A DNA stretch of 64,000 nt, from assembly GCA_013397075.1 (NCBI GenBank), contig VWZS01008147.1:189657-253656 (forward strand), given 5' to 3'. Position numbers and translations under genes: made by a program. Shown piece by piece: positions 36,517 through 48,528 of this stretch; position 1 is the stretch's first letter, and each line of letters starts with the position of its first letter. The notes beneath the pieces were generated by a model. It worked only from the letters and a program-made list of their open reading frames with translations. It was not told where the DNA came from and did not search any database. This stretch comes from Rhabdornis inornatus (lineage: Eukaryota; Chordata; Aves; Passeriformes; Rhabdornithidae).

Positions 36517-39500
36517 AAACATGCCTGCATATTATCTTGGTGCTTACCCAATTTAAGGGAGCTAAGGCCCAACACATTGCAACAAGTGGTGTAAAATGAA
36601 AATACGTGAACAAAATGAAACTCATGTCCTGTTTTACAAGTCAGATTTGCATAAATGTGTGAAAAGTAGACAAGATGGCATCACAGGAAAATAGTGTGAG
36701 AAATTAATGCTGGCTTTTGTGCAGACCAAATTAATTTGGTATAATTAATGCAGATAGTATGGTGTACTTGTTTTTAGATGCTTTCAATGCCAGATGAAAA
36801 CATCTTCTAGACACAGTTTTTGAAAAAAGTGAACCTATTCTTTTGAAATCTATCCTAATATATGCAGGGTTGGTGCTGGTCCAGACTACTTCTTATTTCA
36901 GCAAAAATTTGTATTGTCTTTTTTTCTTTCTTAGAAACAAAGAAGGAAACTGTCAAAATAAGCAAGTTGAAAATTTTCTTTGGAAGAGTTAGTGGCATGA
37001 GCATAACCCCCTGTAATTACAGTTTGGGTGAAAATCAGGTGATCTGTGAATGTTTATTTGATTCTTGCTCAGCTATGTTCACTGGATGCACTGGCTGCTA
37101 TGAATAATGGGTTGTTCTTCTGCAAACAGCCATTAAAAACCCATTTGGAGTAACATAATCAGTGTCTCAATTTGAAATCTGCAATTTGTTGCTCTACTGC
37201 ATAATCTCTAGTGGTGCTTCTGTAACTTCCTTGGATCATTTTAATATGTTATCATTACTGGGAAACAGTAAAAGAATTGCTTCAAAATGTGGTTTGAAAT
37301 TTTTACTGGTTCCATCCAAGAAAACAACATGTAAAATGAACTGATCTGTGCACAGCAGAATGTTAGATTTTGCCTTTTTTTCTTCCTCATGAATGTTATA
37401 AATTAAGCTTAGTTACCAAGCATGGACTTTTCTTATGCACTTCTGACATTTCCATGTGGAATAATCACTTAAGTGGCTTTTTATCATAGGCAGTGACTAT
37501 AATGATGAAAGAATGTTAAAAGCATATGGCTTGTTAAAGAAATTAAGTTATTATCTATATTTATCTACAGAATAAAAGTGATATTATCAACATTTCAAGT
37601 CCATTTAAGATGGTTCCTAAGTTTTATGGTTACTTTTAAATTTAAACACAGCATACAATAAGGGATAAGACATGAAACAATGATACAAACTAAGTATGCA
37701 GTAGTTTTTCCAAAATATTTTTTTAAAGTATTTTAGGGGAAAAAATATGCTGCAAAGAACAGACTCCAAGAAGAAAAGTGAAGCCTGAATACCCAGCAGG
37801 TAGAACATCTAACAAGTACCACATCAGACAGAACAAGTCACTGTGTCTTTGCTCCCCTCCTTCCCCCAGAGGGAAGTGTGGAAATACACTTCCACATATT
37901 TTACATTTCCCCCACCAGCCTGCTCCAGTGGCACAAACTATTTCTCTCTCTGGTTTCCTCTTGGCCTTGCAGAGCTGATGGGCCCTTCAAGGCCACCACA
38001 GACAGATGTTTTTCATAAGAATCCTGTGCTTCCCGAACACCAGAGGCTCTGTAATTTCACTTAATACTGTTAAGTTTCTGGGACCCACAACACAGCCTGA
38101 GACTCATTTCGGTGTTCTGTAATGCTCTACAAAGAAAATACCTAAGTGGTGACAGAAAATTTAAAGGAAAGTTTTAAATAAAGCTCAAGAAGTAAGGTAA
38201 TAGTGACACTTAATATACTTTTAAGAATGTAATAACACATCTCTACCAGGTGTGGTAGTTTCCTGCTTTTCACAGCAAGAAAAAATACTTTCTTCCTGAG
38301 TGAAACTGCTGTGACTTATATTCTACTGGGACAAATACCATCAGATTTTTCACATCTGTTATTTATATTCCAAAAAAGGCCACTGTATTTCTTTGTACAT
38401 TTACAAAAATAGCTTATCTCAAACTAATCCTGCCCCAAGGCTGATTCAGGGTAGTCCTTGCCTAACGTGGAACTTCCTGTTGGTTATGCCCTGGGCTCTG
38501 TTACTGAGCATCCACCCCATGTTCTCAGCTGCTTGTAACTTGTGGCACTGAACTACCAGCATAAGAACTTGATCCTAATTAGATAAGGAAAATTTTCCAA
38601 TGAACAAAACTAAATGCAGGATTTGGCCAGCTCAAAATTTTCTAAATTGATTTCTTAAGCTATCAAAACTAAAACTCTGTTAAATACAATTATTTTGTTC
38701 CTGGTTTGAAATCCTAACTTCAGGTACACACCATAGGCAGGTCTGTGGAACACTTAAAATTGGAGCAGCTTCAGATAAAAAATCATTGTAGCAGAAGTTA
38801 TCTTAGTCATTTTATAAGTATAAAGTATTTTAATACAGGAAGTTGATAAAAACTCATTTTAAATCCAGTAAGTTCCATTTTTATAGACTTTTTCCTGAAT
38901 TGCAAACACATTTTAGAAAACTTGGATCAAACTGTTATAATAATTTTGGACTACACAATCAAAATGTTTTTGTCTTCTGCATGGCACAGGCAATGCTCTG
39001 TTCAACTGCCCATCATTATTAACCAAATCAATAACTAAACATAAATACTTATTTTCTGCACTTTCATATCATTTTTTGACACGGCACAGAGCGGAGCATC
39101 AGTCTCTAAGCAGACTCAGAGCTGAATTGCTCATTCCCCAACCCTGGTCTGCAGGTACAACCTGGAGACATGACAGACTTCCTTCATTTTTGTAACCCCA
39201 CAGGAGCAGGTTTTCAACATTCTGAACATACACAATACACTCAATTATACCTGGAGACTTTACCATTTTTAAAAGCTTTTAGTGACCCCTAACTTAAATG
39301 CCAGGGAGCAGAAGTGGAAGTCTGAAAACAATTAAGTCTTTAGTCTGGAAATAATTTTAGTTCACGTACCATTGATTGATCCAGGCATTTCAGCAAAAAA
39401 GTCTCATTTCTGTCAATACTTGATGCAAGCAGAGAGAAACGAGGACAAAGGCTTGAAACAGATTAGAAGTAGGAAGTTGGGTTTTTCTTTCTTTCTTTTT

Positions 39501-39902
39501 TTTTTTTTTACATTGGTGTCACATTAAAAACCTTCAGAAAACAGGAAGAGTTGACACAGAAGAAAATGAAGTGGCATTTCAATCTCTCCATGTCCTTTAT
39601 CACTATTTAATTAGGGAGCTCTAAACAGAATCTTCAAAATGTGGGGCGTTTGTACTGTGCTTTCAATTGTATTATCCTGAAATACAGTGGCACGGTTTTT
39701 TAATTTGTACTCCTAAAGCTAATTTTCTTCTAGTTTTACAGTAAAGGGCTCTCTTAAGATATGTTGGGAAAGAAAACAATGGTGGAGAGAAGACACTTGC
39801 TACATATGAAATGTGAAACTTATCCAGCATGGGTGCTGTCCACCAGCTTCTTCTAACAGTGCCCTGTGGGACAGGAGAGAGCAGTAACCAGGTGGGAAAA
39901 TG
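36517..39902. other. AT-rich DNA upstream of ZNF831
   Basis: About 3.4 kb without a recognised gene. It contains a 16-bp palindrome at 36725-36740 and a T/TTTC-rich tract near 39483-39511. It may be ZNF831 5' intron. Confidence 0.45.
36725..36740. repeat. Perfect 16-bp palindrome with a TAATTA-type core
   Basis: ACCAAATTAATTTGGT equals its own reverse complement and is followed by another TAATTAAT. It could be a dimeric homeodomain site. Chance occurrence in AT-rich DNA is possible. Confidence 0.6.
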
Positions 39903-40759
39903 CTCACTCATGCACACACAGACACAGCCAGACACACCTGGACACACCTGGACACACCTAGACACACTCACACACACTCATGCACACCCAGGCACACTCA
40001 GCCACACTCAGGTACACTCAGACACACCCAGGCACACTCAGACACATCCGGGCACACTCAGGCACACTGAGACACACTCGGGCACACTCATGCATGCCCA
40101 GACACACCTGGACACACTCAGACACACTTACACACACCCAGGCACACTCAGGCACACTCGGGTACACTCAGAGACACCCAGGCACACTCAGGCACACCCA
40201 GACACACCTGGGCACACTCAGACATACTCGGGCACACCCAGGCACACTCACACACACGTGGGGACACTCATGCACTCCCAGGCACATTCAGGTACACCCA
40301 GACACACTCGGGTACCCTCAGGCACACTCAGCCACACCCAGACACATCGGACACACCCACACNTCAGACACACTCGGGTACGTCCGGACACACTCAGGCA
40401 CACCCGGGCACACCCAGGTACACTCAGACACACTCGGGCACACCCAGGCACACCCAGAAACACTCAGGCACACTCAGGTACACTCAGACACATTCACACA
40501 CGCTCAGGCACACTCGGGAACACTCAGACACACCCAGGCACACCTGGACACACTCACACACACGCGGGGACACTCATGCACTCCCAGGCACATTCAGGTA
40601 CACTCAGACACACCCAGAAACACTCGGGTACACTCAGGCACACTCAGACACACTCGGGTACGCCCAGGCACACTCAGGCACACCCAGGCACACTCAGATA
40701 CATCCAGGCACACTCAGACATATCCAGGCACACCCAGGCACACTCAGACACACTCAGGA
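39903..40759 (+). repeat. Decamer minisatellite (CACACYCRGR-type), about 857 bp
   Basis: Near-tandem 10-base units such as CACACTCAGG, CACACCCAGG and CACACTCAGA run through the whole interval. Because 10 is not a multiple of 3, the array cycles through the frames and stays open, producing spurious frames of about 300 codons on the plus strand. A block starting GGGGACACTCATGCACTCCC occurs at 40260 and again at 40566, indicating a higher-order duplication of about 306 bp. One ambiguous base lies at 40363, so the array length in the assembly may be unreliable. Confidence 0.92.
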
Positions 40760-43700
40760 ATGGTAAAAGTATTTAGGTCATGCTCAACAAACCTCCATAA
40801 ACTTGTGGAAAGCTGCAGGGAAAACAGGATATGTCATAGTCGAGTGCAGTGTGAAGGTAATTTTAAAAAATTAGATTTTATTTGTGGGTCGAGTTCCTAA
40901 AGAGTGCTCAGGTAACACAGTGAACAGCACTGAGGGGTCCTGGAAGGGGCCACTCTTCTTTATGCAAACACTTGTTTAAAATTGGGACTGGGATGGCTGC
41001 AACCTCCTCTGCTGGTAGACTGAGTGAATCCCAAACTGGAATATGCACTCCCAATAATGTTACAAAACTGGCATCTCTGGCCTGTATAATTTCCTTAGAA
41101 ACAACATGTTTTGGAAGATACAGTTTTTATTTTCCCTGTGATGAGCAGCTGCCCAGTTCAGACACTGCAGCCTGTCCCTGGTTGGGTATTGGTGAAACTG
41201 TAATGTTATAATTGCCCAATATCCACTTCAGTGGGAGCTCTTTCTTTTAATAATTCTGGTGATAGACTAGCGCCAGAGGCCTCGGTGGATTTTCACTCCA
41301 AACAGCTTTATTGATCCTGGAGAGTTTTGCCTCTTGTTTGGATTGCTTTCCATGTATTTCTGGAGCCCTGATTTAACAGGCCTCTAATTCTGGTGATGGA
41401 GAAATATTTCTGTCTTGTTCTTCCCATCTTTCTTGCCTGACATGTAGTTATTCAGGGGGCAGAAAAGCTCTTAACAGGGCCCAGGATTACTGCTCAAAAT
41501 CATCCTGGTTTCTCTCATACCCTGAAATGCTCCCAGTAATTGGTAATGGCACTGCAGACACTTAAAATCTGTGAATCTAGAAAATACTTGACATTCTGAA
41601 CTGCTTTAGAGTGACTCATGCTTCTGCTCTACAGACTCAGTCTGTCCAGATGGAGAGAATTACATGCAGCAAGTAGTTTCAGCTCTGCTGGGAGATACTT
41701 TCCTAAAGGAATGTGTTCTCACCTCTAAGTGAGATCTTCTGGAAGATTACTGCATGCTACAGTCAACAAACCAATGGGGAAAAAAGATGCACATCTTATA
41801 ATAGAACAGTGGTATGAATCAAATCATACAAACAGATGATTATGGGCATTTTACATAACCAGGCAAAATTAGTTTGTCTTCAGTTTGATCACATTTCTGG
41901 AGCCCATTATATTTTATTCCACTTTGAGAGTGACTATTATTAAGTTAAGGTGAATTTACTTAAAAGGGACACTTAATTTAAACAGTATTAATAATTGCTG
42001 CACCAAGTAAAAATTGAAAACATGTATAAGCATGTTAAAAATTCATTATTTAGATCACTCAGTATCAAATTCCAAATGCTAAAACTGCAAACTGCTTGCC
42101 CTGAGAGGCTTAAGGAGGCAATAATTAATTAAAGCAAGTTACAACAAAAGCAAGTGGCTATCTGGATATTTGTCACCATCACAGAGGTTTCAGGGCTTAG
42201 CAGAACCTTTTGAAGCTTGATCTAAAATTTCTAAATCTTGAATAAGTGACTCTGGAATGAGGGTCCTTCACAGCATCCTGTGATTCTTCCCATTTATGTG
42301 GATGAACAGGCTGATGTAATGGTTAGAAGTAACAAAATACAGAGCACCAGTATTACACTGCATTAGTTCTGTTAGAAATTAAGTGGGTTTTTTCTCTTTC
42401 TAAAGATCTACTTATGTGTGTTGCTTCCTCAGCTGCAATCTCTATGCAAGATTATTTATATTCATTTAAGTTCAAAATATTTTCCTGCTCAGAGAAACTC
42501 AGCTAACTTCAGCTGTCTCAATATGCAGCAAAGCATTGATTTAAACTGTGCACAAAGCTGAGCCCACTGTCAGGGGCTGCACTCCTCCCTCAATTCATGT
42601 CCCCATCACAATTTGAGGAGTTAAACCCACACACCCTTGGTACACATTTCTGAGTCCCAAGTGGAAAAGGTCCCACCCCAGGTGTTAAAAACCCTGCATC
42701 CTTCAAAGATAACTACGGAGTTTTGTCAGGGGTGTGAGCAAGTGAAAGCAGCAATAAACATTCTTCCTGTGCTCGTGAGGAAATAGATTCCAAAGATCCT
42801 GCTACTACACGTTTTAAAGAACTTTGCAAAGTTAAATGAAAAGAAAGTATCTTCCAGGATTGCTAATTATTATTTTTTCCTGTGAGGGCAGTGATGCTGA
42901 GAGCAGCACACAGTATCTTACTGTCAGAGGAAGATACAGACAGTGGGATTATCATTTCCATTTGCTCATCCAACACTGACAGCCGGCACAACTCACTTGA
43001 CAGACCACACAAAACTTCTACTTCAAACTTAGCATCATAAAGCCATAGTGAACCATAGGGTCTGAAATAAACTTTGTGCAGGTACTTTAAACACTCCTTC
43101 TATGATGGAAGCAAAATGTTTGTGAGTGTACCCCAGGTCTGGAGATTTTTAGTTCTTGATTCAAACAAGTAAAATGGAACCGACACATTTCCTGGTTAGC
43201 CCAGAAATTACTGTTAATCTTCTTTCACTTAAAAACTATTTCTGCCTTTGCTCTTTTCTCGGTTTGACTTCCTATCTTGAAATGTCTCATTTCAGAAGTA
43301 CTGAGTTCACCTTTCCCCTTGTTCTTAAGGGATGTGTCTGATCTCACAACTCTGCCAGTTCCACCTGCAGCCTGCACACTGCCGGTACCTCCTGAACAAA
43401 GTTGGGAGCCTCAGTCCCCTGCAGAATCAAGCTGAAATTGTTTAATTCCATAATCTTTTGAAACCTTTAGAGTCTTTCCATGGTAACATCTCAAACTCTG
43501 ACTTTGGGAAATCTTGCTGCTTGGTACAAGTCATTGTTCTGAAGTTCTGCCCTTCTGTGTGCATTATTAAAGTACAAAGCCACTGGAAAACCCGCTGGGG
43601 GAACTTTGAAATTCTTGTACCATATCCCAAGGACATATATTTTTGACACTTACTTCCACAGTTGTGTAATATCAGCAAAGCTGGTTAGGTTGGGCTTTTT

Positions 43701-46700
43701 TAAACTATTATTTCTGTAAATACTGTACCAGAATACAGTATTAAAATCTTTTAGGAAGAATGGGATCTGCTTTACCTTCCCTTTGTTCCAGAATAGCAGC
43801 AACTGGTTTTATCATTATTATATAGTTTTCTATATTTTCCTATGTTCCTTTGCTTGAATATCCATAAATAAAAATATTTCAAAGGCTAAAATCAGTAAAA
43901 ACATTGTTACCTAAAATACATTTTAATGTGTAAGTAAACACTGTATTGGCCTTTTTTACCTCTTCATGCAATTTGTGTCAAGAATATTTCCCTTTCTGCT
44001 TCTTACAGTGCCACTTTTCTCAGCTCCAGCCATAAGAAATGCTTTCATAGTTTATGTCTCTAGTTTAGATTTACATCACCATTTCTAAAATGAAACGTAT
44101 CTAACATATCCTGTTAGTTTTGTAACATGCTTAGTGGCTTGACAAGGAGGAAAAAAATAGGATTTTTAGTGCTTAAAAACCTCAAAGGATTTTGATTCTT
44201 TCATCCTTTCATCAAATTTGCTCCTGTGCATTTCCCATGTTAGGAAAGAGTTAACAACCTCCAGCCAGCAGACTGCACTCAACAGGTTGCTCTAACAGAA
44301 AAATAATAACCCTAATCCATCTTTTAAAGTTTAGAAGGTTGGACTAAATGATGAAAAAACACCGATTAAAGCCCTCTGAAAAGCTGAAGTGGGGCCAGAA
44401 CTGAAATGCTTTGTGTTTTATGAAAAAATCTTTCTCGTTGCTAAGTGAAAGAAACATCACAATTAAAAAGAAAAACCAAAAAACTGTAACTTTACAATTT
44501 CTGTCTTGCCATCTAGAATTGAATTCTCTCTCTGTCCATAGAAAATGACAACAAAACACTTGCTAACCTTTAGGTGGCCAATTCACAGGCAGGTGGAGAG
44601 GTTCAGGTCCCTGGAATAGCGTTGAAACAAAAGAAGCATCCTGTTTTCTTTTTTCAGTGTCTTTCTCTTCTCCTTTTTTTTTAAGCATTTGAACAGTGAC
44701 GGGTGGGTGGTGGGGTGTGTGCAGAGAGAGCAGGGGGTGCAGGCAGCCCACGCTGGTGTAGGAAGAGTTTTAATGGCCGATGCTGGGAATGTGGTTTGCC
44801 TGCTACAGTGTCTGCACTACTGCAGCTCTGTGTGTGGGCGTAAAGAAATGACACGACTGGGTTTCAAACCATTACACTGAAGATTTGCAAACAGTTAAAA
44901 AAAAAAAACCAACCAAAAAATCACAACCCCATCAGCACAAATGAAAAATTATTACTTTTCTCCTTTTATCTTTTTCTAAGGGTTTTTTGTTGCTTTTACT
45001 TAGCAGATGTAATCCAGTTAAGTTTCTTCCTCAGCCTCTAAAGGAAAAAAAGGTAAATTGAGTATTTATATTTTACATAGTGTGAATATTTTGTTATCAT
45101 TTTTGCTGCTATTTTTAAATTAATCTACAAGAGCTTGTGTCCCTGAAGGGTATCCAGAGTTCCCCAGTGAAAGTCTTCAGAGGACACTTATATTTCTGCT
45201 TTAGAACGTGCTAAATAGGTGCCTAAATCTTGGTAGCACCAAGTAGCACAGTACAATAGACAGAGCAGCCACTTCACAACTGGCCAGGCAGGACATCTGA
45301 GCCCAGGACTATCCCTTGAAAATTCCACAGAACACAGCCAAAAAAACCAGGACATGCTGGCAGCCCACTTTTGTTCAGTAGTCCAGCAACACCTCAGGTT
45401 TACTGATCTAAATTGGGCAGAAAACTGACTTGAATGTTTGTTGTAACTACTGGAGACCAACAGGAGTGAGACAAGGGGACTGTTCCCTGTCATATCATGG
45501 GGAATGAGAGGAAAATGGGATTTCAGCTGATATAAAAGTGCAGACACAAGTGACAGTGACTAAAACAGTTATGAACACACTGTTGTTGGAAGGGACAGGT
45601 AGAAGGTTTTGTCAGAAAAGCAAGAACGCTTCTCAAACCTATTTTTTACCACAAAAAGTAAAAAACAGACAAAACAGTTTTAGAAAAGAACTTAAAAACT
45701 TCAAGGAATCTTTATGACCTGGCTGCTCCATTATAGTAAGGGACTGACACTTGATAAATGTGTACCTTCAAATAAGTTGAGAAGAGACAGCCAGGTTGAA
45801 AACCTTGTGCTTGGACAGAAGGCATGTGCACTCTGGGGTGCAGGAGTTTTTAGGTGTCCATCTTTGCACACATTCAGATGAGCCCCAAATCAAGCAGGAT
45901 TTGTGTTGCCTTTGGTGCTGTGCTAACTATGAAAGGCAGAGCAGCAGCATGCACGGGGCAGGGGAGGAGAGAGGGGAGACTCTGGGTGGTGGCCCTGTTA
46001 CCTTTCACGGCAGGGGACCCCTGGCAGTCATTTGCCTCCTTGCCCAGGGCTGAGGAGCCAGAGCTAAATGTCAAACCAGCACAACTCAGGGTGAGTAAAA
46101 CCAGCAGGACTGGAGACTGGGTGGCTTCAGACTGCTGATCCCAAACCTGGACAAAGACTGATAAAGGGGTTAAACACTGAATCACCCAACAGTGAATGAA
46201 AAATGATCCTCAGTTCTGTATCTGTGTGGTAAAACTCTCAGATATTGCCGTTATTACACAGCAGTACAGCCTGACTTGGCACTAAGTGGGGTCTGGCTAC
46301 TGGCCACAGGAAAAACTGAAATTCTTCTTCCATGTGTACACCATCAGCTGAGGTCAGCTCCAGGAAAATTTTGCTGGAGAAATATCTGTGTCCTCAGCTG
46401 ATAGAGAAAAGTGAATGTCTGGAGAGACAATAAATCTGCCTGCCAGCAGGGTTCCATTGATGCAGACCCAGTGCCATTGCACAACCTGATGTAGTTTGCA
46501 AGCTGACACTGCTTAAAGCAATTTGGTAAAACTGGTCATTTTCCTGGCATTGTAGACCTTTTTTGTGCGTGGGTAGAAGTAAAAGAGACACAATTTTTTC
46601 TATTTTTTTTTTTCTAAACTCTTAATCTTTCTGCTCTGTCTTTTGCCCAGTTAAACACCATGCATTATTAATGAGTGATATCAATCCTTTATTATTCATA

Positions 46701-48353
46701 TTTAAAAAAAAAAAAATTACTATTTTCTTGACTCAGTTTGAAATGTGTAGTAACAAAATACACATCCTGAAGCAGTAACTCTATGAGGTGAATATGTTGC
46801 TCATTTTTCTCCCAATATGACATGGACAATTATTTCATGACCCTGTAACTGCTGTATTTCCAAGTCACCATTTCTCCATGGTGTTGGTGACAGTGCTGCA
46901 GGTGAAGTAACACCTGAAATGTCTAAATCCACCTAAACCTCCTCTGAGGACTAATCCCCATGAAGAACCATTGTGTAATATGGATATTGGTTATCACAAA
47001 TAGCAATATTTCTTTTATAGACATGAACTCTTAAGTTTGAATGTACAGAAATCATGGTTGCCTACACATCTTTCATTTGATCATTTCCAGCATGGTACTT
47101 AAGGTGACTGTTTTTTTCCCAAAGATCACAGCTTTGTGAATTGGCAGAATCTTTTAAAGCAACTATTAAAAATCTGGGGAAAAAATTGAATATAAAAAAT
47201 ATTCAAAAAATATTCACATTCAACTGGACAGCCAACTACTGCCCTCCTAATAATTTTGCCTAACAACTACTAAGATTCATCTGGCAGTTCATTCCATTTG
47301 TTGAGCCAGCAAGAACTACCACCCAAAGAGGAGTATAACCCTCACAAACTGGTCAGGCCATACCAAGAGAAAAAAAAACTTGAAGACAAAAATTTCCTTG
47401 AACAGCAAAAGGGAGAGACAAAGCTTCATTAGAAGCAAATGTGAGTCTCCTTGCCAAAAAAAGTCAGTTCAAGGAAAATTAAAACAGAAGGCAAAAGTAA
47501 TGGATCCCATAGGGAAAAGACTCAAGGGCTGCTGAGAAAAATCTAAGGCAGCCACAAAACTGAAAAGGTTCAGCTGCTTGCAGACACAACCTTAGTGTTT
47601 CACTAAGAATTGAATTTTTCCTTTAAAGTGCTTGGGCTCTTTGCACAGCCCAACAGCAGGGCTGGACAGGCAGACACTCACCCAAAGGAGAAAGGAAAAA
47701 AGAAAAGGAAAAAGTCCAGCCTCAAACCATCTTCCATTAAAATCCCAGACCTTTTTTCCAAATTTAGTTTTAATGTGTATTAGGTAAGGCTCTAAATGCT
47801 GAATCATCACATAGTTTGATTTGGGCTTTATTTGGTTTGGGTTCTTAGTATTAATTCACAATAAGCAGGTATGATGAAGGGTTGTTTTATGGACTAATTC
47901 ACAAGGATAGCCTAAAATCCAAGAAAAGCCTTGGACATCAGAGAGAAAAAGCAGATGAGCCCAGCTTTGCTCCTGAAGTATCAGGTGATGGGGTTGGTAA
48001 TGAAGAGCTCCAGCTCCTCCTCCTTGCCCAAATCTTCCTTTTGCTGAAGGGTTTAACAGCTGAAAGGTTAAAAAGCAGAGGAAGTTATAGTGCCTCTGCC
48101 ACAAAAGAGATGTTTTGCAGGAGGAAGAGGAAGGGTCTTTCCAGGTCCTATAGACTGCAGGATTAGTGAGCTGTAGTTTTTTCAGGCATACCACATCACA
48201 AACATTGAGTAATTACCATTATGACACACTTAGAAGTAATGTAGCTTTCAGAGGAACAGTTGCTCCAACTCGAAAAGGCAACAAGGTTCAGTGGTTTGTA
48301 CGTGCACAAACTACAGATGTATTCATTTTTCCATCTGTTTCTTATTTTCACAG
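40760..48353. other. Intergenic DNA, no recognised gene
   Basis: About 7.6 kb of AT-rich sequence. Open frames are short and resemble no family I know. A short hairpin (8-base arms AATACTGT/ACAGTATT, 8-base loop) lies at 43719-43742, and poly(A) runs occur around 44897 and 46703. I saw no CR1 or LTR consensus blocks here. Confidence 0.5.
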
Positions 48354-48528
48354 AAAAACAGAAAACTCAGAACTACTGACAGTACTCAGAAATGTTCTAA
48401 AGACCACCAAGTACACTGACTTTAATATGATTTACAGAGAAAAAGAATTTGACAGGGTCATTGATCACTTGAACCAACTCAGATCAATGTCAAAACCAGT
48501 AAAAGGAAGCATCAGTAACTATAAATAG
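48354..48528 (+). other. Possible terminal exon of an unknown plus-strand transcript
   Basis: A strong-looking acceptor (TTCCATCTGTTTCTTATTTTCACAG|AAAAACAG, split here as a pyrimidine tract ending in CAG) is followed by 57 in-frame codons and a TAG. The peptide is charged and helix-like, with LLTVLRNVLKTTKYTDF and REKEFDRVIDHLNQL. I do not recognise it. The same frame is open upstream to 48166. There is no partner exon and no nearby AATAAA, so chance is a serious alternative. Confidence 0.2.

Noticed and set aside
39903..40759. CRISPR-like repeat array
   Set aside because: The units are contiguous decamers without spacers, in a vertebrate genome. It is a minisatellite.
39829..40900. Two overlapping plus-strand frames of about 300 codons rich in His and Thr
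   Set aside because: They are produced by the decamer repeat, which lacks stop codons in several frames. There is no gene-like start, domain or unique sequence.
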